A program made the translations under genes and the position numbers. Positions 50,301 to 63,485 of a stretch of 64,000 bases of DNA are shown here, in pieces; positions within the stretch are counted from its first letter, which is position 1, and every line of letters begins with the position of its first letter. Location of the stretch: assembly GCA_028673005.1 (NCBI GenBank), contig CM054116.1:132781547-132845546 (forward strand), written 5' to 3'. The notes beneath the pieces were generated by a model. That model had not been told where the DNA came from and did not search any database. It saw only the letters and a list, made by a program, of their open reading frames with translations. Origin of the DNA: Tanypteryx hageni (lineage: Eukaryota; Arthropoda; Insecta; Odonata; Petaluridae).

Positions 50301-52280
50301 ATATCCCGGACAATTGCAAGTCAACTTTTGAGAACCTGCCCTAAATATGATTTCAAAGAATCTCCAAGCAGCCCAAGTGTTAGTGTTGCTGCTATGCTTG
50401 AACAAGTTTTGCTTAATTTACTTATATCTTTTTGTTAAAAACTAAAAATTGTGTTTTTGGTAGCATGCATTGCAGTCATTACCTAAGTTCTAGCCACCTG
50501 TGGTTCAGAAACAGCAAGTGTGAAATGCCTCCATACTTGAGCTTACCTGGTCAGAGATGTGGATTATATTTAATGTGACTGAAAGACTGTGAAATGCGCT
50601 CATACTGTAAAAATAAATAAATAAAATATCCAATACCCTGTCTTTTATTCAATTTTACTGTTTCTTGAATGCTGATATTTGCTTTACCTGCTCCACACTA
50701 AGATTTAAATAGAATTAAGGATTTTGTAGCTTTTCACTATAATAAACGAGCTGTATACATCATCTGTCTTACGAAATTCCGCAGATAATTAAAAACTGGT
50801 TATGCAGGAGCATTTCCTCTTTTTAAGAATATAATTGTTTTTAGCATTCAGTGGTTTTTTATTGTTCGGTTTTACAATTCTTTTCAGATCTGAATAATTT
50901 GGATATTGAAACAGTGTTGCCTTTCCAAAACTTAAAATATCTGTAGAATCAGAAAGAAAAATCTGTAGAATTATCTGTTAAAGGAATATTTATGCTCAAA
51001 TTTTGTTTTATATATGTAAATTTAGGAAAAACTAAACACGGTTATTTTACTTGCTTTACTAAAGATATAAATCAGTTTTTTATGATAATAATTATTTATT
51101 AATGGAAAAAGAAATACATCTGTTAGGAATATATAATGCAACTAGGTATGGCAATAAAACTAAATGGCTCAACCCTAAATGAAAAATATGTAAATCGATA
51201 AAATATTTTTATGAATACATATGATGAAAAAGGTAAATGAAAATTTTTAATTCCCTCTAATTTACTACAACGTGATTTAGGACTATACTTAACGATTATA
51301 TTTCTCTCCTGCCTTGATCGATCTCTTTAACAGTGACTTTCTTGCATTAAAATTATAACGATATGCATTCTTTATGAATTGTTTTGTAAATATTAAACCT
51401 GCATTAAGGAGAATATCTAACGTAAGACATTACTAAGGGTAAAGTGTTTACGATAGTCGCAGGTAGGTGTTGTAGTGATGGCAACAAAAAAAATAGTGCT
51501 TTACATATCTCAAACAAAACATTATATGGAAAATGTTTCAAACATAGGTTATTGAAAATTAAATTTCCTACAACTTTTATTCCAATACATATATACACTC
51601 ATCAAATATTAAACCAAATATTTCAAAAGAATCTGATGTGGCCGCCACATTACTTTCTCCATGACTAATATTTCGAAAAATTACAAACAGTGGTTGTGGC
51701 AGCTAAAAAATATGGTTTTTAAAAATGTTTCGAACAAATGTTGTAGAATATTCAATTTCTTGCAACATTTATATACCCATACATATACCCATTGATATAA
51801 AATTTCCAAAATTTTGACAGTTTATATTTATCAAAGCTTTCACTTTGTTAAAATCTAATACAACAATGCATTTAATATTGAATTCACATACACATAACAT
51901 TTAAAAGACAAAAGTAATCAATTAAAATCTTTTTTAACACTTAGAATATACCTAATCATACTTATAATTCAAAGTTTAGTATAAAAATTTAGGTCTGTGC
52001 GGGACCTTCTACTAGAAAGTGTAGTTAAATTGAGATGTGCTAGTATATCATTATAGGAAATATCGACCAGTGAAATTACCATTTTAAATGGCAATCGATC
52101 TCAGAAATTTCTGCTGGACTCGTTCCATCATGTGGGAGTCCATTTCATAATATGGGCTCCAATTGACTGAACAATACTCCAGCTGACTGCGGACACACAG
52201 CAGTTACAGCAAATAAATTAGTAAAATCAGTTGTATTCCTGCATATAAATCCAAGAGATTCCATTGCTGCATTTGAAATA

Positions 52281-53364
52281 CAGTAGAAGCCCTCATAACT
52301 GACCTTCGCTTAACCGACTCGCTTGATTAACTGATGTTTTATGCCCCTAGGTCTGAAATCCACAGTCGAGTGCAACATTTTACATAAAACGACTAGTTTA
52401 AAAGAGCTTAAACCATTCCTTTCCTTACGCATGAATCTCACGAGTTGTTCTTTGTGCTAAAATGTTTCTCATTACATAGTAATCCAGTTTAGTACGCATC
52501 TGCTGTCAGTTGTCCCACATACTAGTACTGTTCATTGTTATTTCAGTTATGATATTTAATCAATATAAAATTATGTATATATATATTATATATTCATATT
52601 TATTTATAGGATATGGGTGAGATAAGAAAGAGAGTGGTTGTTTCCTTGAAAACTAAGCTTGATGCTCTGGAGAGAATTGATAGGGGTGTGTCAGTAAGAC
52701 AAATTTCTGTGGAATTAGGTGTTGGAGAGACAACTGTGAAAGACTGGGAATAAAAGCTTGAATCAAGAATGATTTTGCAGTCAGATTGCAACACAAGTGT
52801 CTTTATCTTCCCATTCAACATTAAAGAAATCAAAATTGGAAATTTTAGAAGATGCATTATGGCTGTGGTTTATGCAAGAAAGACATCATGGAATTTCAAT
52901 CAGTGGATCCATACACAAGGAAAAGGACCTAACCCTAAATCAAAAAATTGGTGGTGCGCAGAAATTTACTGCAAGTAATGGATGGCTTGGACGTTGGAAA
53001 AAACGTCATGGTATCCATGTATTAATCATCACTGGAGAGAAGTTATCATCTGATCAGCATGCTGCTCAAAAATTTCTGCAGGATTTAAGAGAGCTTATCG
53101 ACCAAGATAAATCAGTTGGAGGACAACTCTGCAATATAGACGAAACAGGTCTAAATTACAAAATGTTACCAACAAAATCGATGGCAAAAAAGAATGAGCC
53201 TGCAGCATAAGGATACAAATAATCCAAAGAAAGACTCATGTAGCTGCCTGCAGCAATGCAGCTGGAACTCACAAATTGCCACATTTATTGTTGGTAAATC
53301 AAAAAATCCCAGAGATTTTAAAAGTATAAATCGTTTGTCTTCACCAGTTTACTACCACTACTAC
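52281..53364 (+). pseudogene. Tigger/pogo-jerky transposase remnant, copy 3
   Basis: As copy 2, with left TIR CAGTAGAAGCCCTCATAACT next to TA. An extra stop (AGCATAAGG) falls in the block after the first catalytic Asp. Confidence 0.78.
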
Positions 53365-53680
53365 TAATTGAGTCACACCACAAGAGTGTAGATTAACTGT
53401 GTGAGAATACTGGTATTGTGGTATTATGTAACTTGGAGTAGGATATACACTGGAAATATGTGCATCAAAGAGATTAGCAAATTCCTGAAATGAACATAAT
53501 ACCACAATCTACTTGTATTCGATGGAATGGAATCTTGAACACAACTAGTATAGGAGAGGTAACAAACTTTTGACAATGAGTCCCATTTAGCATGAAGAGA
53601 TGCAAAAGAATTGTAATCTACACCAGATCTACTTATTTTAAGCTTCTTGTGGGTTATTTTCTTATCATATATTAATGAAA

Positions 53681-54584
53681 TTAATTTTTACTAAACCAGT
53701 TGGGTAAGTGGGATGATCCATTCTCGTGTAAACTTTCAGGAACATACAGATTAATGGTATTATTTTCAAAATCATAAAAATAACAAACAGAATCATCTAA
53801 TTGTTTTTCAGTCAATATAAACCAATCTATAGAGATAAAGTAATCTATCATTGCAGAATATTTTCCTTTCCTAAAGTTGACAGTTTCAAAATTAATATCT
53901 ACACGTGGGGATACACCTACATGAAGTTCACACATAAGAGGAGGATGATAGGCATTACACGGCAAAAGTCACATCAACATCATAAGCACTGTTCAATGAG
54001 CACTTTTTAATATCTGTTAAACACAAATCCAGAATCTCGCCATATTGCTTGGTAACTAAGTTTTTTGTACAAAATTCAGATATTGGCAGTGAGGTAAACT
54101 TCAGGAAAGAATGTTGACCAATTATTACCTGGCAAATTGAATCGCCAAACATAAGCGAATGAGCGTCTGTACACAAATATGCAAGACGTTTTACTTCTTC
54201 GCGATATTTTTGGTATATGCCTTGGTCAGATTTGGGAGGAATGTAAACACATCATTAAATAGTTTAAGAGATGGAGATGACACCATGAGAAAAATGTATC
54301 CAATGTTACACGAGGATGTAGCTTAAAGTTGATAAGATTTTAACATAAAATCAACACCAATTAGCACTCCACCTTCCCTTTTCTTAATACTTGTACAATC
54401 ACTGCAATCAGTTCTCTAAATTTTATAAATAAAAAGTGCCTATTGGGAATCCCATATATCGCGTGTTTGCCAAGTCTCATAGAATAATATGATATCACAC
54501 TCGATATTAACAGCTGAAATACGCATGTCCTTTAATTTTGTCCGCAAACCGCGGACATTCTGATAGTATGCGGAAATATTAGTT
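53681..54584 (-). pseudogene. LINE endonuclease-domain fragment, copy 3
   Basis: Same fragment; it carries extra substitutions, for example His for Asn in the degraded GDFN region. Confidence 0.72.
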
Positions 54585-55682
54585 ACAAATTTCTTAAATG
54601 TTTATCTATCACTATTTTGGGAACAAAGGAGTAATCTCCGCTCTTCATAACATTTTTATAATGACGACAGTTCATTGATTTTAGTAGGATTGTCGATGTA
54701 ATTATTTAATTTTGAGTCATGTTCTATTCCAGGCGATATTTTAAGCATGTAAACAATTTTAAAAAATCTTTCCACCGTATATATGAAAATAGTTTTTAAC
54801 TTGAACGAGAATTTCTAAATTTATTTAAGTTCCTTTAAAAATGAAACCAAAAGGAATGTATGATTTCATAAATAAATTTAAAGTTATTTTGATGTATACA
54901 ATATCAACAAAATAAACATTAAAGAAAGACTAAAATAGTATAAAATTCTAGATATCGTACAAGGAGACGCTACGGACTGTAACTCACAGATTCGGTTCAT
55001 CTTCTACCAGTGGAGAGTGTTGTTCAATATCTATAAGAATACCTTTTCGGAATTTCGAACCAATGGCTTTAACTTTAAGAGAAATAATTAATTAAAAAGT
55101 GCAAAAAAATGGACCGATTTTCAAATGCTTGTAACTTCGCTATCTCTGGAGTCTCTATGCTAGAGATAACGCTTAACATAAATCTCGCGTCCCGTACTTT
55201 TGGCATTCGAGACTCCCGCTTGCGAATTTTCTTCTCCTGCAAAATGTCCTTTTCCCTACAGCTTTTTATATCCCAATCTTCAGAAAGTAATTGAACACTT
55301 CTAATTTCTTTACGCAGGGGAATTACTTTTAATTAATTAATAATTATCGCTCAATTTTATCTGGTAATTAAAATTAAGCATATTATTTTTGTAAGCCATT
55401 AGCAGCATTGTCATTTTAAAACAATAAAAAACTTGTCGGAATAATTTAAAGTTAAAAAGAATAATATTACCTTTATGATTCACTACGTCACTCATTAAGG
55501 AAACTCCTCCCGTAGTGGAGTGTGTTTAACAGTAAGGCAAAAAATAACACATCAAACAGCCACTTGATTTAAACTCTCATACGAGACCGTTTCATTGTGT
55601 CAAATACTGGAAAAATCTTCGGTACTTGTCCTGTGAGATAATTCCCTTCCTTCCTTCATAATTCGCACATTATACAGAGGAA

Positions 55683-55821
55683 CCGAAGTCCCAGGTTTGA
55701 TTCCGGGGAATATCCTTCCAATTTGATTTACATGGGAAATCTGAAACCCACCGAGCAGTGAAATTTTCTCTTGCACATTAAAATATCTTAGAATTGTAAT
55801 ATCGGACCTAGATTTGCACCG
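55683..55821 (+). mobile_element. SINE-like repeat B, copy 3 (internally deleted)
   Basis: 78 bp including the A-box-like stretch are missing; GAA occurs at both deletion ends. Confidence 0.5.
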
Positions 55822-56682
55822 TTCTCTGAGAGAAGGAATGGAGATTCTAATTTTTATCGTAAAACGCTGCTTATCCATCTTATTTCTTCGAATTTCGCGT
55901 AAATACTGCCGTTTTTATCACTCATTACGAGGGTGTAGCCATATGAACAACTATTGATGGACTCGGATTCGGAATAGTCTAATAAATACACGTATTGTTT
56001 CTGTCGAACGAAAATACGCGTGTTCAATTTAATATCCCGTTCGAATGTATTTGTCATATTTTATAACGTTCAATTATGAAATTTGAGAACACAAGGAGCA
56101 ACATATCTGCGGTGATTTTAAAGCTATTAGAGCCAATATAAGTAGGTATTAAATAAATGATTAAATGGAAAGCTCGCATCGTTAGTTCTGTTTGGGTCGT
56201 CTTATTATTATGTTATGCAGAGACATACTTTTCCTTCCTGTTTGTTGTTGCCAATGAAAACAATCTTCGTAACCCATGAAGTAAACAAGATCTAATTGTA
56301 AGTAATAACTTTTATTTTCTTTATCGCGCCTACTGAACATATTGATTGAAAGGAAATGGATTATTCAGGACGAAGAAGTGAACTAAAATACGTGTAGTTT
56401 CGTTACGTTTACCTACACTCAGCTTTTGTAAGTCAAAAGACATAAATAATTTACGACTAAGGAATGAGCGTGAGTGTAAAGATTAACGTACTTCATCTCA
56501 AGTGAGGTATGTATGAGTTAAATAATAATTCAATTTTCGATTGTTCTATCGCAAATTCTGTATTTCTTTGGCATCGCTTCTGATATGTCCTTTAGCAGTG
56601 CTTATAATTTAAATTTATCTTGTTTTCTAAATTGATTATGTCAAACAATGGAGGCTTATTTCTTGTGTCGTCTCTGTTGGCC

Positions 56683-56696
56683 GTTACCGTGGAAAC
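56683..56696 (+). promoter_or_regulatory. RFX X-box-like site upstream of gene copy 3
   Basis: Same 14-bp sequence and same distance to the ATG (56755) as in copies 1 and 2. Confidence 0.5.
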
Positions 56697-56754
56697 CACA
56701 CGATTCAGAACTAGTTCATTCTTGTTGAAAAAACTAAAGAAGACGGAGCGGAAT

Positions 56755-59700
56755 ATGAGCGGGAGAGGTAATTAACTTGTTTTTCACCAATATTATTAAA
56801 AATCTGGCATATTTCAGAACTCGGAACGTAGCCTAGCTCAGTTGATTAGTGGAATTTTAATTAAATGCATGGTTACTTGTCGTTGCAATCAACGATCGCT
56901 ATTCTAGCCCTAATTTCATCGGTACATTTTGATTCTCTCGTTATCATGCTAGCAAGGTGCTTTACTTTACGATCTGAAACTGGTTCCGATGGCTTTCCAA
57001 CTTACGTTCAAGTTATTCCTTTCTCCATATCCAAATCAACTTGGATTTTTTCTCATTCGTTTCCTAGGATAATTTTGCTTATTTAACCTTAGCTGTGTCC
57101 GTCCGTCTTTCGAAGCATTCGTCCTCGCTACAAAGACTAACTATTAATGCATACACAACCAGTAAATTACTCATATAATCCTATATCCTACAACATCTTT
57201 CTTAGCTTGAAACCATCAAAGTAGGTTTACGGGTTAATACAAACTATAGTTTTAAGAAATTCTTTTCCTTTTGACAATCTTTGAATAGTTCAAAATGTAA
57301 AAGAAAGAGCAAAGCCGTCGACATACGTTAAATCCGAAATTCTTTTCTCATTTGTGTCGGCAGATTTTTATGATGAGTTAGCGAACGATGTTGCCCTAGG
57401 GCTGGCAATTTTTTTATCCTGCCTGCTCCTGGCGTTCTGGGTATGGGATGTTATTAGGCGGTACTGCGTCGGGCGCAGAAGAAGATGGAATGTTGAAGAC
57501 GGCGTGCCCGACGTGGTGCATGATACCGCCAATTTGCCTGTAAGTATAATACGCGTATACTTGCGATTACATTCTTATTCTTTTCTTATCGTATAAACCC
57601 TTCTAGTGGGTTATTTTATGTTGTTATTAACAAAAATGTTTCTGCTCTGATCCGCCTTCGGATCCCAAAGTATCATTTATGTATTTATTTATATATATTG
57701 AGAAACTTCGTCAACCTCACTTCATATCTACATAATTACGTCAACTCATCTTGTTGTTTTCTTATTCAGAATGAAGAGATTCCACGAGGAATCCTCAAAA
57801 AACATCAGGACCAGCAACACGTGAGTGTTTATCACCATGTTCTGATTTTTCTGCATATACATATTTACTCTGATGCATGAGTGGTGATGGTGCCAGTCAT
57901 AGATGAAAATCTTTTTCTCTCTCAAAGATTTTAATGTATTAAATTATAGCTCACTTCCCAAAACTTGTTAAGATTGATAAGATTGTTAGTATGTCAGCTG
58001 ATACTACCAATAGGTAGTAACATTGGTGGGGATTGCCATCCCGGAGGGATTTTCTAATCCCGGGGTTACGGGATTGTGATTTTTTCAATCCCGGGATCGA
58101 GGAAAAGTGGTGGGAAATGAAAAACACACAATATTTTTAAACAATTATTTTGATCCATACACAGAAATGAAATCATCATATGCAGTTATGGAAGTAATAT
58201 CAAGTTTTCACAAAATTTAAGTAACGTCAATGAAAATAACTTTTTATCAGCAGGTAAAACTAAAATCAAACACGTATTTTTGGAGAAAATGTAAAGGAAA
58301 TTTAAATAACTAAAGTAGCAATTGTTGCGGTATCTTAAATTAAATTAAATGGGTTGCATTTATGTAAATTAAACGGTACTATTAGATTAAGGTTCTCCTC
58401 ACTTAAAAGCTATTCACAAATTTCTGAAGTACGCCCTTAAAAAACAAAGTGCATCTAATGTCGGGTCACTCATTCTTGATCTGTATTTATTGCACAGCAT
58501 CCCTGCTGATGAAAAAGCCCTTTCTGATTCTACACTAGTAGGAGGAATAGCTAGCAACTGCTGGTAAAGAAACTGCAGATTTTCTCATTTACGTCCATTT
58601 TCACGGAAATCCTTTTGCTCTGGTGCTATTGATAATGCTAGATCATTTGAATTATAGCAGGAGGATTATTTCTTGAGAGTAACTAAACATTGGGTAATGA
58701 CCGAATCGAGTTCTTTCTTTAACTTCTCTGAATATGATGTACCAGTCTCAAAACGTTCAGATGCTGCCGTTCGCTTAGTGTGTAAGTCATCATTTATAGA
58801 TCGGCTTCTTGATGCTGATGAAACTTGCTCTTCTTTCTTGTCGGACAACTGTAGTAGAACATTTGTGGGGATCCGTTGCACGGAACACATTTACATTAAA
58901 ACGGTCTGTGGAAGTTGGTATTGTAAAAATATTCAGATTTGTTCATATGGGCACGGTACGAGTGGAGACACTGAAATCATTTTGTGATTTTAACGACGAA
59001 TTTTGTCGCATACGAGCACAAGATTTCTGAGACTTATGCTTACTCTTGAAAGAATAAATACTAAAAATGGTTCAACAGCTTATTTTTTTATCAGTTGAAA
59101 ATGCACCCGTTATTCTTCCGAAATTTGCCGAAGATCCTAAGTCAGCACTTTGGTTCTAGTTCTTACACAATGTTGATGCCATTTCCAAAATGGAGGGGAA
59201 GCCGCATGTGAATTTTTGCGCATGTATAAGAATTTGGAAGAGAAAGAAATCTAAGTTATTTCCGCCCAAAGTGAAAGAATTGGAGAGGAAAAGTGCTATC
59301 GATGGTACAGCCTTCCCTCGTTTTACGAACTTAATTCGTTCCACGGAAACGGTTCGTCAGGCGAAAACTCGTAAAACAAAGATTATTTCCCCATTGCATC
59401 GTCAAACGGTAGTTCGTAAAACGAGGGAAGGTGCATTCATTCATCCATCCATCAAGATGATCCAATCCAATTAATTAAAGGACGCAAATTGGATGCACTC
59501 GAACAGCTAGAGATAATTATTTGTAAAGACTCGCCCCTCTTAAATAAATACCTTTTCCACAATCATTCGGCTCTATTTAGCTTACCGAATATTTTTTTAA
59601 TACTTTGTATGAACATTGTTGTCTTTGGCCCTTTTACCAAGTTTTCGTAACTTTTTGTAACATTTGGCTAGTATGATGCTTTCGCCTTCGTTTCCCAACC

Positions 59701-60335
59701 GCTCATTCAATTACCTTAATCACCTGATGATGCTGCGATCGTAGTGAAAACGGTCGTGTTTAAATTTAAATTTGTAGAAACTACAAAGTCATTTTTTCAT
59801 TATTACATATTGGAAATTATGTGACTCAGCACTTGGGCAAAAGAAATATTTTATGGAACTGTAAAATAATTTTATTTTTCTGAGATTTGAATAAGCTTTG
59901 TTACTTTTTGTTTCATTAAATTGTAAATTTTTTTGAGAAACTTAATAAACTTCATTTCATGACTACGTATTGGTTTTAAGTCATCCTGATGTTTTGCTCT
60001 TCAGGCTGAAGAGCAGGCGCATGACCCCTCCTCTCCTCACTTCAGACGTAGTCAACCGCCGGGAAAACACGTGAGTGTTACCCTATTTATATGGTTAATC
60101 TATATATGTCTGTGTAATAATAAAACAAAAGATACATAATTATATAGTCAACAACAAAACATTAGTTCTCCTATCAAAAGATTGAAAATATAAATAACAA
60201 TTATCTGTTGAATTGCATTTATGTTCTTTGTAATGTTTAGATGCTTCTACCAGCTTCCTTAGTAGACCATTTTTTCCCCAGGTCAGATTTTGCGACGAGG
60301 TGACCGCGTCAAATGGCAATGGACACGCAGAATTG
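56755..60335 (+). CDS. Gene copy 3 (5' part): exons 1-5, exon 6 beyond window
   Basis: Exons: 56755-56767, 57364-57539, 57770-57820, 60005-60070 and 60282-60335. The frame is open throughout and the 54-bp exon 5 is complete, unlike copy 1. One codon difference is visible after the membrane span (GATGTT instead of GAGGTC, so Asp for Glu). Intron 3 is 1049 bp shorter than in copies 1 and 2 because half of the resident hAT element and its right flank are deleted. By analogy with the other copies exon 6 should lie about 4.6 kb past exon 5, just outside the window. GILK and KHVRF motifs are unchanged. Confidence 0.64.
58027..58840 (-). mobile_element. hAT transposon remnant, copy 3 (half deleted)
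   Basis: Left end as the others, but sequence equivalent to 38542-39590 (1049 bp) is missing, removing the right TIR, right TSD and most of the transposase. TC is shared at both deletion ends. Confidence 0.82.
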
Positions 60336-62283
60336 GTAAATTTTCATTCAAGTATCTTATTGCGCCGCCCCAGCTCGCTGCTCGAAACAATCCCGTAATG
60401 ACGTTTGGCGGACGTTCTGCCTGCTAACATTCTTGCAGCTTCACAGAGCGATATAACATTAGCAAAGTATTTCAATCAAGTTCGATAAATCAAAATTCAT
60501 TCTTTACCTTTTTGCGAAAAAATCTTTTTAGGATTAATTTTTAATTATTTTATTACGATGGTGGCCTGAGTCGCGCGCGGACATTTTGACAGCATGGGAA
60601 AATTTTGCCCGTTTAAAAAATAAAATACCATTTGCGAATAGGTTTAGTAAATGTTTGCCAGTAAATATGTAATACTTCTCATAACCAGCGACTTCAGCGA
60701 GGGCCAAAACGAGTATAGTGGAGCGAGGGGTTGTCGCGTGTAGCCCATGGAGCGGATGTAAACGGCTTGTGCACCATCGGCGCCAAAGTTGGAGAATCTA
60801 ATAAAACTTAAAAAACGTGTTAAAATTTGCACCGGCACCGATATTACAATTCTAAGATATTTTGATACGCTAGAGAAAACTGCCCTGCACCACGGTTTTC
60901 GGATTTCCCATGTAAATCAAATGGGAAGGATAATAGATCCTGGAATGGAACCCGAGACGTTCAATATTCGAAACAAAAACTAACCTCGGGAGCTCGGCTC
61001 CGGTAGCAGGAGACTTCCACAAAGTGTCATGAAAAGCGGTCGATTGGTGCAAAAGTTCATAGATAGGGGTTCAAGAGACGGTCCGGCGTCGGCTGCCGAG
61101 GAAGGAGAGACAAGGATGAAGAAGAAGACCTCTCGTTGGAGACGGACGGGACGGAGGAAAGCGAAAATTCGACAAGTGCGTTGAGTTATACAGGTTGTCA
61201 CGCGCCAGGGTTGTGGGGCGCGGCGGGGGGGAGAGTGGGGCCGTCGGGGGCGGGTAGGGCTGTCGACGTAGGGGGAGGGAAGGGATGGAGGTCGGGGACC
61301 GATTTCGGGGCTTCTTGGGCCTCTGAAAACTCGTGAGGCGATTCCTGGGGGATAGATTTCGTGGGGCAGATCTGTTCGGGAGGGTCGCTGGGCGTCCAAA
61401 GAGGCTGCTGCGAGGTGGGATATTGGCGAAAAAAAATTTTTCGGGGATGGGTGGGCGGGCGGGCGGTGGGTGTGAGATTGATTGATTGCAAATGTTTTAT
61501 TGTTTGGGGAAATTCGTTCCATAGTCTGCAAGCGGTAATAATGATGGAACGCTGAAAATTACTGTCTTGTGATGAGGAATAAGGAGTTTATGCCTCCCTC
61601 TGGTATTACGGTTATGTACAGTGTCTAAACTCCTGAATTCCGTGGAAAGATAATGTGGATTGTTATAAGTAAGTAATTGGTATAGTAAGGAAAGCAATGG
61701 AACCGTCTTCGGGACTTCAAATTTAACCAGTTTAGCTTCACGAGTGAATCAGAAATGTGGTTAGGGATTAGGTATAGTTGAATTTGCTATGTAGGCCAGG
61801 GGTCGGGAAGCTGAGGCTTCTGAGCCACATGCCTCTCTTTCATGACTTTCGTGCAGCTCCCTACATTAAATCTCTCAATTAACCCATTATTCCCCAAAAC
61901 GTTTTTTTTGCGTATTTTATGAAATTTTTGTATTACTATACATAAAATTGCCTTCTTTGGTAGGTTTTTCTTTTAAGTACTAAATGTACAAATTAATTCA
62001 ATTATTCTTGTTTTGTACACCTTCAAACATGTATATTTATTTAAACTGCGAACTTGCGAAAAAAAGAATTTGCGTCAAAAATCTATTAATTTCAAATAGC
62101 AAAATTTCAATAAATACAATTTTTCATTCCAGAATAGTTCATATTATAGACCACTTAGCATACACTTTACTTTAGTTTAACTAATTTTATGATGCCTGTT
62201 ACATAGCTTTTAATTTTACAAAAAAGGAAATTAACCAATTTTAATTCTAGCACATGTAATTATTTCATATAAAAAACTTAGGG

Positions 62284-62566
62284 TAGTGGTTCCCAAACTG
62301 TGTGCCGCAGTAGATTTTTATGGGTGCCGCAAAAAAACCTTGTTTAGTACATAAATGAATCAAGGATTTTCATGTGTTGGTGAGTAATTGGGCATTGAAT
62401 TTTTTCTAATACATTGATTAAGTGGTAGAAACAATGAATGGATGTGTCCAAAGATTGTAACACCCGTATCTAAAAATATAAAAAGCTTGTCACAAGGCTG
62501 GTGAGACGCGAAAACCTCTTTACCTTAGAAAGTATGCCGCAACTTAAAAACGCTTGGGAACCACTG
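62284..62566. mobile_element. hAT MITE, copy 4
   Basis: Same 283-bp element and flanks; nearest to copy 3. Confidence 0.8.
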
Positions 62567-63098
62567 ATTTAGGGTGTCGAGGAACATAGCACTCTTTACA
62601 AATAAATATTGTCCTCTTGGAACAATGTTTACAATGGCGAAAGCGTGTTGATCCCTTGGTAATTACTTGGTCTCTGACATCGCGTTTGATTGAATCCAGT
62701 CCGAGCGAAATAGATGCGGTCTCTGAGCCATAACGTCGCAAAAGGAACTAAACACATTCCTTACGAAAATCTAAAATGGAATATTGTTATTCAATTAACT
62801 TCTATAAACATACCACCCTTCTTCGCAGGAAACATAGACTGCCCACCCAATAAAAGAACACCACCACTTTTTCGTTCAATTAGTTGATCTGTACTGCGCA
62901 ACATATTGATCATTCACATCAACCCCACACTTATTTAAATAATACTGCTAAATTAGTGAAAGGTATAGGTACGGTTGTATTCAATTTCTTGGCTACTGAA
63001 TAGCGCCTAACATTTTTTAAGAATGAAAACAAAGTTTTGAAAATAAAAAAAATTGGCAAAATATGTGATTAGTATACCTAAAAGGGAAATCTTATATG

Positions 63099-63485
63099 CC
63101 CAGTGGCAACATTTGTTGCCACCTTAGTTTGTTGTCCAACTACGGTGGTGAAAAAAAATATTTCTAGATCGTTATTTTTTCATGTTAACTCTTACACAAT
63201 GTAGAATTTACAAATAGAAGGAGAGAGAGAGAGATTATAATAAAACTTTTACGGAAATTATATTCTACTTAGGGTAGAAAGATGACAAGAGGCCAATAGA
63301 AATGGACGAACATAAAGAAACATTTGAAATTTTTGTTTAAACGGTATGTAAACAAAAATAACGCGGGCATTGAATATTTATTACAGAATAAATTGAGATT
63401 ATAAAAAATATAACTACATTTTCAGGTCGCTCTAATGAAAAGAAGAATAATTCTAAATTGCTTGGTAACAAATGTTACCTCTGGA
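63099..63485. mobile_element. MITE with palindromic terminal repeats, copy 4
   Basis: Same length and ends as 43857-44243, with one substitution in the right arm (GTTACC for GTTGCC). Confidence 0.5.
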
